Part shown: in pieces, positions 33,523 to 44,314 of the stretch
Position numbering within the stretch: position 1 is the stretch's first letter
How the letters are laid out: each line of letters begins with the position of its first letter
Assembly: GCA_014652975.1 (NCBI GenBank)
Contig: BMZV01000003.1
Span: 1 to 64,000 of the forward strand
Direction of reading: 5' to 3'
DNA: 64,000 nt
From: Kocuria marina
Lineage (GTDB): Bacteria; Actinomycetota; Actinomycetes; Actinomycetales; Micrococcaceae
Notes under the pieces: generated by a model
What the model was told of the DNA's origin: nothing
Database searches by the model: none
What the model saw: the letters and a program-made list of their open reading frames with translations, nothing else
Made by a program: the position numbers and the translations under genes

Positions 33523-33824
33523 GCCGATGAACCATTGAGATGCCGTCACCAACGGTGCACAGGTGAGCGGTGGGCCGGACCTGCTAGTTCCGGTGTTCGA
33601 AGATATCTGGGCCAACCACCGCCCGCGTCGATCCGCATCAAAACCAACGAGTCCATCAACGTTCTTTTCGCGGCGGACAAACGACCGACAGGGCTGCGAG
33701 TTGTCCCCGGCTCCGCCGCGCCGTCCGGCTCTTCGTCACACCACACCTCTCGGCGCCATCCGGTGCCGCTCCACATCCCACTATCCCGCAGGGCCACCTG
33801 GGGAGACTCGGAAGGAAATCCACT

Positions 33825-34961
<1,137 letters not shown>

Positions 34962-34997
34962 GCCAGGCACAGGACCTGCCATCGGCACCCAGCGCCC

Positions 34998-35033
34998 GTG
35001 GAGCCGCCCGCTCTGTTCGACGGGCGGCTCCAC
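34998..35033 (+). terminator. Terminator of the ATPase gene
   Basis: GTGGAGCCGCCCG pairs perfectly with CGGGCGGCTCCAC around a 10-base loop, 36 bases after the stop codon. Confidence 0.7.
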
Positions 35034-35106
35034 CGATGCCGAGCGTCCCACCCGCGCTGACTCCTTCAAAAAATCGAATACGAACGTCCACCTCACCAAC
35101 ACACAG

Positions 35107-35933
35107 TGACAGCCCCAGCACGGCCACCAAAGGGTGGTCCACCCTGTACCGCCACCACATCGGCGTCGACATGGGCGGCACCATGATCAAGTACGCGGTC
35201 GAGGACACCGCCGACGGCACACCTATCACCCCGATTCTCCAACTGCCCACTCCCGTGCCCATCACCCCGCAGGCGGTCGCCGAGGTACTCGGAGTTCTGC
35301 TCCACCAGCTGTCCTCCCGGCCCCAGGCCCCACATCAGGAGGCCAACGTGGGGTGGCCCTGCCCACCATCGCCCGCGAGGGCGTGGCGCGTTCGGCCGCG
35401 AACATCGACAGCACCTGGATCGGCCTGGAGGTCGAGTGCTTCCTCACCGACCGGCTGGGCCGGCCCGTGCACGCGCTCAACGACGCCGACGCGGCCGGGC
35501 TGGCCGAGGTCCGCTACGGCGCCGGCCGCGGACCCGAGGGCCGCCCCGCCCGCGGCACCGTGCTGGTCCTGCTCCTGGGCACCGGGATTGGCTCGGCCCT
35601 GTTCGTCGACGGATGGCTGGTCCCGAACCTGGAACTGGGCCACCTCGAGCTCGCCGACGCGAAGGCCGAGACCCGGGCCTCGGCCGTGGCTCGGGAACGC
35701 GAGCACCTGGACTGGCCCGACTACGCCCGGCGGCTCCAGCGCTACCTCTCCCACCTGGAGTTCCTGCTCTCCCCCGGCCTGATCATCGTTGGGGGCGCGG
35801 TCTCGGCCCGGCACGAGGACTTTATCCCCCACCTGCACCTGGATACCCCATCGTGCCCGCCCAGCTACCCAACGCCGCCAGGATCGTCGGCGCCGCCCGC
35901 CACACCTACTACACGGCACCGCCCTTGCCGTAG
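35107..35933 (+). pseudogene. ppgK: Polyphosphate glucokinase with at least two frameshifts
   Basis: This ROK-family enzyme phosphorylates glucose with polyphosphate or ATP. Pieces in order are HHIGVDMGGTMIKYAVED (phosphate loop), then after a one-base G loss near 35350 VALPTIAREGVARSAANIDS, ALNDADAAGLAEVRYGAGRG, LLLGTGIGSALFVDG, LVPNLELGHLEL and EFLLSPGLIIVGGAVS. After a one-base C loss near 35848 the tail IVPAQLPNAARIVGAARHTY follows in another frame. Restoring both bases makes a continuous protein from ATG 35171. The true N-terminus is unclear, and GTG 35107 would need a further shift. It would feed glucose released by LacZ into glycolysis. Confidence 0.85.
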
Positions 35934-36040
35934 CCGGATCACCGACCGCAGGTCACCGAGCTCACGAGGTGGCCAGGTCCACCCCGCTTCAGCGGCTCAT
36001 GCCCGCCACCTTTACCCTTATCCCCCAGGAGACCCCACGA

Positions 36041-36792
36041 ATGAAGATCGGACTGCTGACCAGCGGCGGGGAGGGCACCCTCGCCGAGGCCGCACGGCTG
36101 GCCGAGGCCGGCCTGCCCGTGGTGGGGGTGCCCAAGACCATCGACAACGACCTGCAGGTCATCGACTACACCTTAGGTTTCGACACCGCCGTGTCCATCG
36201 TCACCCACGCCATGGACCGGCTGCGCACCACCGGGGAGTCCCACCACAGGTGCATGGTCGCCGAGGTCATGGGCCGCGACGTCGGGTGGATCGCCCTGCT
36301 CTCGGGGATGTCCGCCGGGGCCCACGCGGTGCTGATCCCGGAGCAGAAGGTCTCCATGGACCAGGTCTGCGCGTGGGTGCGGGAGGTCTACGACCGGGGC
36401 CGGTCCCCGCTGGTGGTCGTCGCCGAGGGCTTCGTCCCCGAGGATCACGAGGACGTGCTGGCGGGGAAGGGCACCGAGGCCGACGGCCCTCCCCGGCTGG
36501 GCGGGATCGGGGAGTACGTCACGCAGGAGATCGAGCGCCTCACCGGCATCGAGACCCGCAACACCACGCTCGGGCACATTCAGCGCGGGGGCGCCCCACG
36601 GGCTTCGACCGGGTGCTGGCCACCCGCTTCGGGATGGCCGTGGTCGACCTCGTGCACGAGAAGCAGTGGGGCCGGATGGTCGCCATCCGCGGCACGGACA
36701 TGGTCCGCATCGACTTCGCCGAGGCGCTCGAGGGGCTCAAGACCGTCCTCCAGCACCGCTGGGACGAGGCCAAAGTCCTCTTCGGCCGCTGA
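36041..36792 (+). pseudogene. pfkA: 6-phosphofructokinase with internal deletion and frameshift
   Basis: The ATG follows CCCAGGAGACCCC and opens MKIGLLTSGG. In normal enzymes about 90 residues separate this ATP loop from IGGEGTLAAA, but here SGG runs directly into EGTLAEAARL, an in-frame deletion between GGCGG-like repeats. The rest matches well: GVPKTIDNDL, GFDTAVSIVTHAMDRLRTTG, AEVMGRDVGWIALLSGMSAG and LGHIQRGGAP. One C is then lost in the CCCC run near 36595, and the C-terminus (GFDRVLATRFGMAVVDLV) continues one frame over. The protein cannot be functional because part of the active site is gone. Confidence 0.88.
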
Positions 36793-36884
36793 GAGTAACC
36801 GTGCACGTCCACCCCGGAGCAACAGTGCGACCCCTCCCCCTTCTCTGATCCCTTATCCCTCAGTACTGACGACACGAAGCCCCC

Positions 36885-37141
36885 ATGCGACGAGCAAAGA
36901 TCGTGGCCACGATAGGCCCGGCCATCTCCTCGTACGAGAACCTCTCCGAGGCGATCCGGACCGGCATGAACGTGGCCCGGCTCAACATGAGCCACGGCGA
37001 CCGCTCCGTGCACGACACCTCCTACGAGAACCTGCGGCGCGCCTCGGCGGAGCCGGGGCGACGGTCGCGATCCTCGCGGACCTCCAGAGACCCAAGATCC
37101 GGCTCGCCCGCTTCGCGGACGGCCCGCACGAGCTGCTCCCC
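36885..37141 (+). pseudogene. pyk: Pyruvate kinase, N-terminal fragment
   Basis: The frame starts MRRAKIVATIGPAISSYENL, then NVARLNMSHGD, both diagnostic of pyruvate kinase. A one-base loss near 37045 shifts the next block (ATVAILADLQRPKIRLARFA) into another frame. Similarity stops abruptly after HELLPG at about 37141, where the sequence becomes a reverse-oriented dehydrogenase fragment. About 85 of the usual 470 to 490 residues remain. Confidence 0.88.
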
Positions 37142-37420
37142 GGCGTTGAGAACCGCGACGTCCGGCGGGCGGGCAATGGCTTCAACCTGATCCCAAAGCT
37201 TTTCCATGTTCTCGTAGGTGCGCAGGTCCGCCCGCACTGGGTAAACGGTCGCGCCAAGCGCACGCAGTTGCTCAGCGACGGTATCGATCGAGTCGCTGCG
37301 TCCGGTGCCGATGATGTCGTAGCCGCGAGTGGCCAGCTCGCGGGCGATGTCGGTGCCGATGCCGTTGGAGGCGCCGGTGATGAAGGCCAGAGGCCGGGTG
37401 CGGGTGGAAGGCGTGGGCAC
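37142..37420 (-). pseudogene. Short-chain dehydrogenase, 5' fragment
   Basis: GTG 37420 follows AAGGGAATC and encodes VPTPSTRTRPLAFITGASNG, with the TGASNGIG cofactor loop of SDR enzymes, then VAVLNAG, the NAG motif that normally precedes the catalytic serine and tyrosine. The gene stops resembling an SDR exactly after NAG, where antisense pyruvate kinase sequence begins. The catalytic half is missing. This marks the right-hand junction of the island. The 234 bases from 37421 to 37654 hold no gene I can support. Confidence 0.8.
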
Positions 37421-37654
37421 GGTGATTCCCTTCACGATGACGGTGGTTCAGGGCACGCTGGAGCCCCTAGACCGCGGGTGCGGCCGGGGCGGGGGTGAGG
37501 GTGGTCCGTGCTACGGGGTCGCGGTGGGCGGCTGATTGGCTGCAGCGTTGGTCACTGACGGATCGCTGTGCTCGGAGCTCCAGCTGGCGAGGATGCGCGG
37601 CTTCTCCAGGTCGGTGGATGACGCCCTCGGAAGCGCTGGTGAGCCGACCCTGCT

Positions 37655-38266
37655 CTAGGTGCCTGCCCGCACCCCGCGGTGCACGCGGCGCGCGCCCCAG
37701 GCCGTGAGGCCGATGCAGAACAGCGCGCCCATCCCGAGTGCCGCGGCGCGGACCCGCTGGCCGGTGACCATCGAGCCCGTCACCCCGCTGTCCCCGTAGG
37801 AGCCGGGCTCGCCCGTCTCCACGACCGTCAGGTGACCGTTCTGCTCCGCGAGCAGGGCGTCCACCTCCCGCGGGAAGTCGGAGTCCTGGACACCCGTCTG
37901 GGTGCCGCGGAACGTGATCTGGTTCCCCTCGGTCTTTTTGATGGGATCGTCGAGCCGGTTGTCGAACGGGTAGCGTTCGGTCAGCTCGTTCTTGGGCATG
38001 ATGCCCGCGTAGATCCCGTTGTAGTCCTGGGTCACGAGGTCCTTGGTGAGCGTCTGGTACGTCCCGGAGACGACCATCGACTCCCCCGCCCACTCCTCCA
38101 GCCGGGAGGCCTTGTCGAAGGACAACGCCGAGGCCAACCCCAGCGCCAGGGTCACGACTGCCCCCAGCAGCACGATGAGGACGATCCACCATCCTCGGGT
38201 ACCACCGGGTCGTGTCTCCTGGTCATGCTCGTCGAAATCGATGAGTTCCTGGGTGTCGTGGCTCAC
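37655..38266 (-). CDS. Hypothetical two-helix membrane protein
   Basis: The 203-residue protein has an N-terminal cytoplasmic tail rich in Asp and Glu and a first membrane helix WWIVLIVLLGAVVTLALGLA near residue 35. A soluble middle part of about 120 residues (TYQTLTKDLVTQDYNGIYAG and FDNRLDDPIKKTEGN) and a second helix near the C-terminus (AAALGMGALFCIGLTAWGA) follow. The middle is probably outside the cell. I know no function for it. The GTG 38266 start follows CCAGGAGAAG. It lies 31 bases from pheT in the same direction. Confidence 0.72.
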   Translation of the reverse strand: MSHDTQELIDFDEHDQETRPGGTRGWWIVLIVLLGAVVTLALGLASALSFDKASRLEEWAGESMVVSGTYQTLTKDLVTQDYNGIYAGIMPKNELTERYPFDNRLDDPIKKTEGNQITFRGTQTGVQDSDFPREVDALLAEQNGHLTVVETGEPGSYGDSGVTGSMVTGQRVRAAALGMGALFCIGLTAWGARRVHRGVRAGT

Positions 38267-38297
38267 GGTATGACTTCTCCTGGCTGGTGGGGGGTGA

Positions 38298-40850
38298 TCA
38301 GCTTCGGATCTCAGCGCCGTGCTCCCTGTGGGCCGCATCCACCGCGTTCTCACGGGCCTGGGAGGCCTCGTCCGCGGTGAGGGTGCGGTCCGCGGCCCGG
38401 AACCGCAGGGCGATCGCCACGGACTTCTTGCCCTCGGGGATGCCCTTGCCCACATACACGTCGAAGACCTCGGCGGCTTCGAGCAACTCGCCCGCTCCCC
38501 GACGCACCGTGGTCAGCAGGTCCGCCGCGGGGACGCTCGCGTCCACCACGAGTGCGACATCCTGGGTGGCCGCGGGGTAGCCCGAGATCACCTGGGCGGT
38601 GACCGCCGAGGCCTCACGATCGAGCAGCGCGGACAGGTCGAGTTCCACGGCGCACGTGCGCTCGGGCAACCCCTGGGCCGCGACGAGCTTGGGGTGCAGC
38701 TCTCCCGCCATACCGATCACGGCGCCGTCCTGAGTGCTCAGCTGCGCGGTGCGCCCGGGGTGGAACGCGTGATGCGAGCCCTGGGTGACCCTCAGCTCCA
38801 CGCCCACGCTGCGTGCGGCGAGCACGGCGACGTCGAGCGCGTCCTGCCAGTCCAGGGTACGCGGCGCAACCCACGGGCCTGCAGCGGCGTCGTGCCCCGT
38901 GAGCACCGCGGCGAGCCTGCGCGGCTGGTCGGGAACGGCGGCGTCGAGCCGTTCGAGCTCCGGAGCGGCCGGGCGCACGCCGAGCGGCGGGATGGGCTGG
39001 GTGTCCGGGGTGTAGCCGTCCGCGAGGAACACGTGGCCTATCTCGTAGAGGGCCAGGTCCCGCAGTCCGCGCGAGTGGTTGCGCTTGAGCACCCCGAGCA
39101 GCCCGGGCAGGATGCTCACCCGCAGCAGGGACTGGGCCTCGCTGATGGGGTTCGCGAGCTTGATCGACGCCACGTGCTCACCGTCCGCGCTGCCCCACAG
39201 GTCGTTGTCCGCCTGGGACACGAACGGGTAGCTGAGCACCTCGGTGAGCCCGGCGGCCGCGAGCGTGTTGGCCACGCGGCGTCGTGCGGCCTGCGAGCGC
39301 GTGAAGCCGCGCCCGGGAGGCGCCACGGGGAGGCGATCGGGGATCTTGTCGTAGCCGTCCAGACGCGCGACCTCCTCGACGAGGTCCTCCTTCTCGAGCA
39401 GATCCGGGCGCCACGACGGCGGGACCACGGTCCAGCCGTCCGCGGTCTCCGTGACCTCGGCGCCGATGGCCACGAGGCTGCGCTCGACGACCTCTGGAGA
39501 GTAGTCCACTCCAACGCGCGCCGCAGGGTAGCCCGCGGGCAGCTCGATCGCGGCGGGGCGGTCCGTGTGGTCCACGTCCGTGACCCGCCCGGAGTCCGTG
39601 CCGCCGGCCAGCTCCACGAGGAGGTCGACGACGCGCTGCGCAGCAACCGGCGCGAGCTGCGGGTCCACGCCGCGCTCGTATCGCTTGGACGCCTCCGAGG
39701 GAAGCTTGTGTCGGCGGGCGGTGCGGGCGATCGAGACCTCGTCGAAGCGCGCGGCCTCCACGAGCACGCGCGTGGTGTTCTCCCCGACTTCGGTCGCGGC
39801 GCCGCCCATGACGCCAGCGAGGCCCACGGGACCGGATTCGTCCGCGATCACGAGGTCCTCGGTGTTCAGCTCACGGGACTTGTCGTCCAGCGTGGTCAGC
39901 TTCTCGCCGGCCCGCGCACGGCGCACGGTAATCCCGCCCTGCAGGGTGTCCGCGTCGTAGTTATGGATCGGCTGGCCGTACTCGAGCATCACGTAGTTGG
40001 AGATGTCCACGGGCAGGCTCAGGGAGCGGATCCCGGCCAGGCGCAACCGCGACACGAGCCACTGCGGGGACGGGATGGATGGATCCACGTTCTCCACGAT
40101 GCGCACCGCGAAGCGGTTGCACCCGGCGCGGCCATGGATCGGGGCGTCGTCGGACACGGTCACGGGGAACCCGTCCTCGGTGGACGCGGGCACCCGCGGC
40201 GCGAGCTCCGCCACGGGATCCGTGAACGGTGCGCGCACCGCGTGGCAGTACTCGCGGGCGATCCCGCGGATCGAGAACGCGTACCCGCGGTCCGGGGTCA
40301 CGTTGACCTCCGCCGCCGAGTCGTAGAGACCCAGCAGCTCCAGGGCGTCGGAGCCGATCTCGGGGTCCAGCCCGATCCGAGACAGCACCAGGATGCCGTC
40401 GTGGTCGTCGCCAATGCCGAGCTCGCGCACGGAGGCGATCATGCCTGCCGAGATGTGGCCGTAGGTCTTGCGCGCGGAGATCCGGAAGTCACCCGGCAGC
40501 ACCGCACCCGGAAGGGCGACGACCACCTTGTCACCCACCGAGAAGTTGTGGGCACCACAAATGATTCCCTGGACGCCCGAGGGGTCGATGCCCTTGCCCG
40601 TCAGCGTCTGCTCATGGCCCTCCGGCACCACGCGCACGGAGCACCAGTTCACGGTCTTGCCGTTGGAGTGGGTCTCGGGCTCCATGGAGAGCACCTGGCC
40701 CACCACGATCGGACCGGAGAGGGAGTCGGAGGGGCGGTGGACGTCCTCCTCCTCAAGACCCACCTTCACGAGGGTGGCCAGGACGTCCTCCGCGGTGGCG
40801 TCCTCGGGAACGGGCGCGTACTCGCGCAGCCATGACAAAGGAACTCGCAT
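38298..40850 (-). CDS. pheT: Phenylalanyl-tRNA synthetase beta chain
   Basis: This is the large subunit of the alpha2-beta2 enzyme that charges tRNA-Phe and edits mischarged tyrosine. The 850-residue protein has the N-terminal tRNA-binding OB domain (VVGQVLSMEPETHSNGKTVN), the B3/B4 editing region, the B5 domain with YERGVDPQLAPVA, and the C-terminal anticodon-binding domain. ATG 40850 lies four bases after the pheS stop, so the two are co-translated. Confidence 0.97.
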   Translation of the reverse strand: MRVPLSWLREYAPVPEDATAEDVLATLVKVGLEEEDVHRPSDSLSGPIVVGQVLSMEPETHSNGKTVNWCSVRVVPEGHEQTLTGKGIDPSGVQGIICGAHNFSVGDKVVVALPGAVLPGDFRISARKTYGHISAGMIASVRELGIGDDHDGILVLSRIGLDPEIGSDALELLGLYDSAAEVNVTPDRGYAFSIRGIAREYCHAVRAPFTDPVAELAPRVPASTEDGFPVTVSDDAPIHGRAGCNRFAVRIVENVDPSIPSPQWLVSRLRLAGIRSLSLPVDISNYVMLEYGQPIHNYDADTLQGGITVRRARAGEKLTTLDDKSRELNTEDLVIADESGPVGLAGVMGGAATEVGENTTRVLVEAARFDEVSIARTARRHKLPSEASKRYERGVDPQLAPVAAQRVVDLLVELAGGTDSGRVTDVDHTDRPAAIELPAGYPAARVGVDYSPEVVERSLVAIGAEVTETADGWTVVPPSWRPDLLEKEDLVEEVARLDGYDKIPDRLPVAPPGRGFTRSQAARRRVANTLAAAGLTEVLSYPFVSQADNDLWGSADGEHVASIKLANPISEAQSLLRVSILPGLLGVLKRNHSRGLRDLALYEIGHVFLADGYTPDTQPIPPLGVRPAAPELERLDAAVPDQPRRLAAVLTGHDAAAGPWVAPRTLDWQDALDVAVLAARSVGVELRVTQGSHHAFHPGRTAQLSTQDGAVIGMAGELHPKLVAAQGLPERTCAVELDLSALLDREASAVTAQVISGYPAATQDVALVVDASVPAADLLTTVRRGAGELLEAAEVFDVYVGKGIPEGKKSVAIALRFRAADRTLTADEASQARENAVDAAHREHGAEIRS

Positions 40851-40854
40851 TGCT

Positions 40855-41913
40855 CTAGATCTCCATCCCGAAGTGTTCGCTGAAACGGACGTCGCCCTCG
40901 ACCATGTCGTGCATGTCCGGGACGTTGTTGCGGAACATCAGGGTCCGCTCGATGCCCATGCCGAACGCGAACCCCGAGTAGCGCTCGGGGTCGATCCCCG
41001 CGGCCCGCAGCACGTTGGGGTGCATCATGCCGCAGCCACCCCACTCAATCCACCGCGGTCCGCCCTTGGCGGTGGGGTGCCACACGTCCAGCTCCGCGGA
41101 GGGTTCGGTAAAGGGGAAGTAGTTGGGCCGCAACCGGATCGCGGCCTCCGGGCCGAACATGGTGCGCGCGAAGTGGGTGAGGGTGCCCTTGAGGTCCGCC
41201 ATGGACAGCCCTTCGTCCACGGCGATGCCCTCCACCTGGTGGAACACGGGGGTGTGGGTCGCGTCCAGTTCATCCGTGCGGTAGGTCTTGCCCGGGCACA
41301 CCACATACACCGGCAGCTCGCGCTCCAGCAGCGAGCGCATCTGCACCGGCGAGGTGTGGGTGCGCAGCACCAGGTGTGACGACGGCGGGTCCACGAAGAA
41401 CGTGTCCTGCATCTGCCGCGCCGGGTGGTCCGGCTTGAAGTTCAGCGAGTCGAAGTTGAACCACTCGTGTTCGAGCTCCGGTCCCTCCGCGACCTCCCAG
41501 CCCATGCCCACGAAGATGTCCCCAATGTGGTCCATCAGGTTGGTCAGGGGGTGCCGTCCGCCCAGCCGACGACGCCGCGTGGCCGCCGTGACGTCCACCG
41601 CTTCCTCCACGAGGATGCGGGCATCCCTCTCCTCCTCGAGCACGGTGGCGCGTGCCGCGAGCGCCTTGTTCACGCGTCCGCGGGCCTGCCCCACCAGCTT
41701 GCCCGCGGTGGCCTTGGCGGCCTTGTCCAGCCCACCGATCGCACGGTTGGCCAGCGCCAGCGGGGATTTCTCCCCCGTGTGGGCCAGGCGAACGGTCTTC
41801 AGCTCGGAGAGGTCGGCGGCGGCCTCGATCTCACGCAGTGCGTGCTCGAGGGCGGCCGTCACCCCGGCCTCGTCGGTGGGGTCCACCGCGGCGGACGGTG
41901 TGGTCTCGGACAT
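40855..41913 (-). CDS. pheS: Phenylalanyl-tRNA synthetase alpha chain
   Basis: This is the catalytic subunit of the same enzyme. Class II motif 2 is in [19 protein letters not shown], and motif 3 is in [12 protein letters not shown] near the C-terminus. [15 protein letters not shown] forms the phenylalanine pocket region. The N-terminal coiled coil (about 100 residues) is present. The length, 352 residues, is usual. Confidence 0.97.
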   Translation of the reverse strand: MSETTPSAAVDPTDEAGVTAALEHALREIEAAADLSELKTVRLAHTGEKSPLALANRAIGGLDKAAKATAGKLVGQARGRVNKALAARATVLEEERDARILVEEAVDVTAATRRRRLGGRHPLTNLMDHIGDIFVGMGWEVAEGPELEHEWFNFDSLNFKPDHPARQMQDTFFVDPPSSHLVLRTHTSPVQMRSLLERELPVYVVCPGKTYRTDELDATHTPVFHQVEGIAVDEGLSMADLKGTLTHFARTMFGPEAAIRLRPNYFPFTEPSAELDVWHPTAKGGPRWIEWGGCGMMHPNVLRAAGIDPERYSGFAFGMGIERTLMFRNNVPDMHDMVEGDVRFSEHFGMEI

Positions 41914-41991
41914 GGTTTCTCGCGTTCCTACTGGCGGACGGTGTTCTCACGAGCTCGCTCCCCCGGTGGGTGAGCCGCTTTTCGTGCAAAT

Positions 41992-42015
41992 GCCCGCAGC
42001 GTGGCCGGTGCGGGC
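41992..42015 (-). terminator. Small hairpin between the Nudix gene and pheS
   Basis: GCCCGCA and TGCGGGC pair around a 10-base loop, 48 bases after the Nudix stop and 79 bases before pheS. It could end the Nudix transcript or act in the pheST leader. No T-run follows. Confidence 0.35.
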
Positions 42016-42062
42016 AGGGTCAGTCTAGTGGAGGACCCATGGCGTCCGCTGACCCGGCGGGG

Positions 42063-42506
42063 TCATGGGGCGAGCTGTCCCAGCAATGCCCGCACGATCG
42101 GAAGGTCCGCCGGGATCCACGGCAAGGCCAGTACGGCGTCGGGGTCGCTCGACGGAACCCACCGCACGGCCAGGTGATCGGTGCCCACCACGGGTGTATC
42201 CGCAGTGGTTCCGGTCCACACTCGCATCGCGGCCTTCTCGGACAGTGGCCATCCCTGAGCATGGGGGCCTGAGATTTCAGCCAGAAGCTCCACCCGCACC
42301 GACAGCTCCTCCGCGCATTCGCGCACGAGTGCGTCCTCGGCGCTCTCCTCCGGTTCCTGCTTGCCGCCCGGGAACTCCCACAGCCCGCGCAATGTCTCGG
42401 GGTAGGCGCGCTGGGCGGCGAGGAACGCGGTGGGGTGATGTGCGTCGTCGAGCAGGGCCACCCCGACCACCTGGGTCCGGAAGCGCGCGGGGAGATCGGA
42501 AGTCAT
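42063..42506 (-). CDS. Nudix hydrolase, MutT-like (8-oxo-dGTP diphosphatase type)
   Basis: The 147-residue protein has a canonical Nudix box at residues 47-68, starting GGKQEPEESAEDAL and ending RECAEEL, preceded by LRGLWEFP as in MutT. Such proteins hydrolyse oxidised nucleoside triphosphates. Exact substrate is inferred from overall MutT likeness. It stands between the rRNA methyltransferase and pheST on the same strand. Confidence 0.88.
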   Translation of the reverse strand: MTSDLPARFRTQVVGVALLDDAHHPTAFLAAQRAYPETLRGLWEFPGGKQEPEESAEDALVRECAEELSVRVELLAEISGPHAQGWPLSEKAAMRVWTGTTADTPVVGTDHLAVRWVPSSDPDAVLALPWIPADLPIVRALLGQLAP

Positions 42507-42554
42507 GGTGTTCAGTGTGTCACCGACAATTCGGACAGCGCGGAGAGAGAAGCG

Positions 42555-43511
42555 TCAGCGATCGAAAATCCGGCGCTGGGCTTGCGCCGATGCATACAGA
42601 CACACGGTCGCGGCGGTGGCCACGTTGAGCGATTCGGCGGCCCCGTACAGCGGCACCGCCACAGACAGATCCGCGGCCGCGACCTCCGCTTCCGACAGTC
42701 CCTGCGCCTCATTACCGAACAGCCACGCGGTGGGCTGCTCGAGGGGATACGCCACGTCCCCCGAAGAAATGCCCGCGGCGCGCAGCATCGCGGCGTCGGC
42801 CAGCTCGGAGACCGTCATGGAGGCATAACCATCCGCGGCGAGCACACCCATGCCGTGCTCACGAGCCGCCGCGACGACCGCGGCGAGTTCCATGCCCGTG
42901 AACACCGGGACGTGGAACAGCGACCCCGCAGAGGAGCGCACGGATTTCGGGTTGAACGGGTCCACGGTGCCGGGAGTGCACAGCACGGCATCTGCGCCGG
43001 CGGCGTCCGCGGTACGGATCACGGTGCCGGCGTTACCCGGGTCCTGCACCCGGACCAGCATGCCCACCAGGCGTGCGGCACCGATGGCGCGAGCGGCGTC
43101 GTCAGAGGAGCCCGACGCCTCAGACGCGTCCAAAGCAGAGGAACGGAAGCGGCACACCGCCAGCATCCCCTGCGGCGTGACCGCATCGGTCATGGCCGCG
43201 AGTACCTCCGGGGTGACCGCCCGGACGAACGCGTCACCGCGGTCGGCGACCGCGGCAAGATCCGCAGCGATCCCCGGATGCCGGTCGAGCTCCTGCAGGG
43301 TCACATACACGGCATCGAGCCTCGGCAACCCGGGAGCGGGAGAATCCGCGAGCGCGAGACGGACCGCCTCGCGCACGTTCTGCGGACCCTCGGCGCGGAA
43401 CAATCCGCGCTTGGAACGCATCGAGCGCCTGGTCAACGCGGTCACGTCCTTGACCCGATCGGCTCGGGGGTTGGACAGCAACCGGTCTTCCAGGCGCTCG
43501 ACGAACGTCAC
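42555..43511 (-). CDS. TrmH/SpoU-family RNA 2'-O-methyltransferase
   Basis: This SPOUT-fold enzyme probably methylates ribose in rRNA or tRNA. Family motifs are visible: VRVQDPGNAGTVIRTADAAG (motif 1), AWLFGNEAQGLS (motif 2) and LSVAVPLYGAAESLNVATAA (motif 3, the knot with the SAM site). The N-terminal 100 residues are a substrate-binding domain. It follows rplT by only eight bases, so it is probably read from the infC operon. The start is GTG with a weak ribosome-binding site. Confidence 0.92.
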   Translation of the reverse strand: MTFVERLEDRLLSNPRADRVKDVTALTRRSMRSKRGLFRAEGPQNVREAVRLALADSPAPGLPRLDAVYVTLQELDRHPGIAADLAAVADRGDAFVRAVTPEVLAAMTDAVTPQGMLAVCRFRSSALDASEASGSSDDAARAIGAARLVGMLVRVQDPGNAGTVIRTADAAGADAVLCTPGTVDPFNPKSVRSSAGSLFHVPVFTGMELAAVVAAAREHGMGVLAADGYASMTVSELADAAMLRAAGISSGDVAYPLEQPTAWLFGNEAQGLSEAEVAAADLSVAVPLYGAAESLNVATAATVCLYASAQAQRRIFDR

Positions 43512-43519
43512 AGCGGCAC

Positions 43520-43906
43520 TCAGGCGGCGGTGCGGGGCGCGGAGGTGTCCTCCGGCAGGGCGTCCTTGGCCACGCGGACCAGAGTCGCGAACGCGTTCTC
43601 GTCGCTCACGGCCAGCTCGGCCAGCATGCGACGGTCCACCTCGACCTCAGCGGCCTTCAGGCCCTGGATGAAGCGGTTGTAGGTCAGACCGTTCGCGCGG
43701 GCGGCGGCGTTGATGCGCTGGATCCACAGCCGACGGAAGTCGCCCTTCTTCTTGCGACGGTCGTTGTAGGAGTAGGTGTACGAGTGGAGCATCTGCTCCT
43801 TGGCCTTGCGGTACAACCGGGACCGCTGACCGCGGTAGCCCGAGGCCTTCTCCAGAACTTCACGACGCTTCTTGTGGGCATTGACCGCCCGCTTCACACG
43901 TGCCAC
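43520..43906 (-). CDS. rplT: 50S ribosomal protein L20
   Basis: L20 binds 23S rRNA early in 50S assembly. The 128-residue basic protein begins [20 protein letters not shown] and has [16 protein letters not shown], diagnostic of L20. It is third in infC-rpmI-rplT. Confidence 0.98.
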   Translation of the reverse strand: MARVKRAVNAHKKRREVLEKASGYRGQRSRLYRKAKEQMLHSYTYSYNDRRKKKGDFRRLWIQRINAAARANGLTYNRFIQGLKAAEVEVDRRMLAELAVSDENAFATLVRVAKDALPEDTSAPRTAA

Positions 43907-43998
43907 GTGCGTACTCCTAACGATTCGGTTCCGACCCCTGCCGGAACATGACTACCCGCCGCGCAAACGCGGCGCTGACGAAATGGAAGAGGAAGGGC

Positions 43999-44196
43999 CT
44001 ACTTGGCCAGCATCCGCTTGATGGCCTTGGCCTCACCCGGGGTGGAGACGATCTGGTCGCCCGCGAGACGGCGGGTCAGACGCGAGGACTTGTGTTCCAG
44101 GTAGTGGCGGCGGTTGGCCTGCTGGCGCTTGACCTTGCCCGAACCGGTGAGCTTGAAACGCTTCTTGGCACCGCTGTGGGTCTTCATCTTCGGCAT
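43999..44196 (-). CDS. rpmI: 50S ribosomal protein L35
   Basis: L35 is a small basic protein of the large subunit. Its 65 residues begin [20 protein letters not shown], the canonical L35 start, and include KHLEHKS-like [13 protein letters not shown]. It sits between infC and rplT as in most bacteria. Confidence 0.98.
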   Translation of the reverse strand: MPKMKTHSGAKKRFKLTGSGKVKRQQANRRHYLEHKSSRLTRRLAGDQIVSTPGEAKAIKRMLAK

Positions 44197-44314
44197 GGTG
44201 GCCGTCTCCTTTTACATCGACCGGTGGGGCACACCGGTGGGTCGCGACACACGGCCGCGACCACGCTGGTGTCGGGCGATCACACGCCCAACGCTGTCAA
44301 TTCCTGTGCCGCGG

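Noticed and set aside
33244-33615. Minus-strand 123-codon frame in the deoR-ATPase gap
   Set aside because: It has no recognisable domain and composition like antisense sequence. The plus-strand promoter and GTG frame are better supported.
35134-36792. A 552-codon frame spanning ppgK and the end of pfkA
   Set aside because: It is a chance chain of the middle frame of ppgK, an out-of-frame part of pfkA and the shifted pfkA tail. Family similarity shows two separate broken genes.
38319-40835. Very long plus-strand open frame (838 codons) opposite pheT
   Set aside because: The opposite strand encodes an unmistakable PheT. The plus frame is His/Arg/Val-rich as expected for antisense of GC-rich codons.
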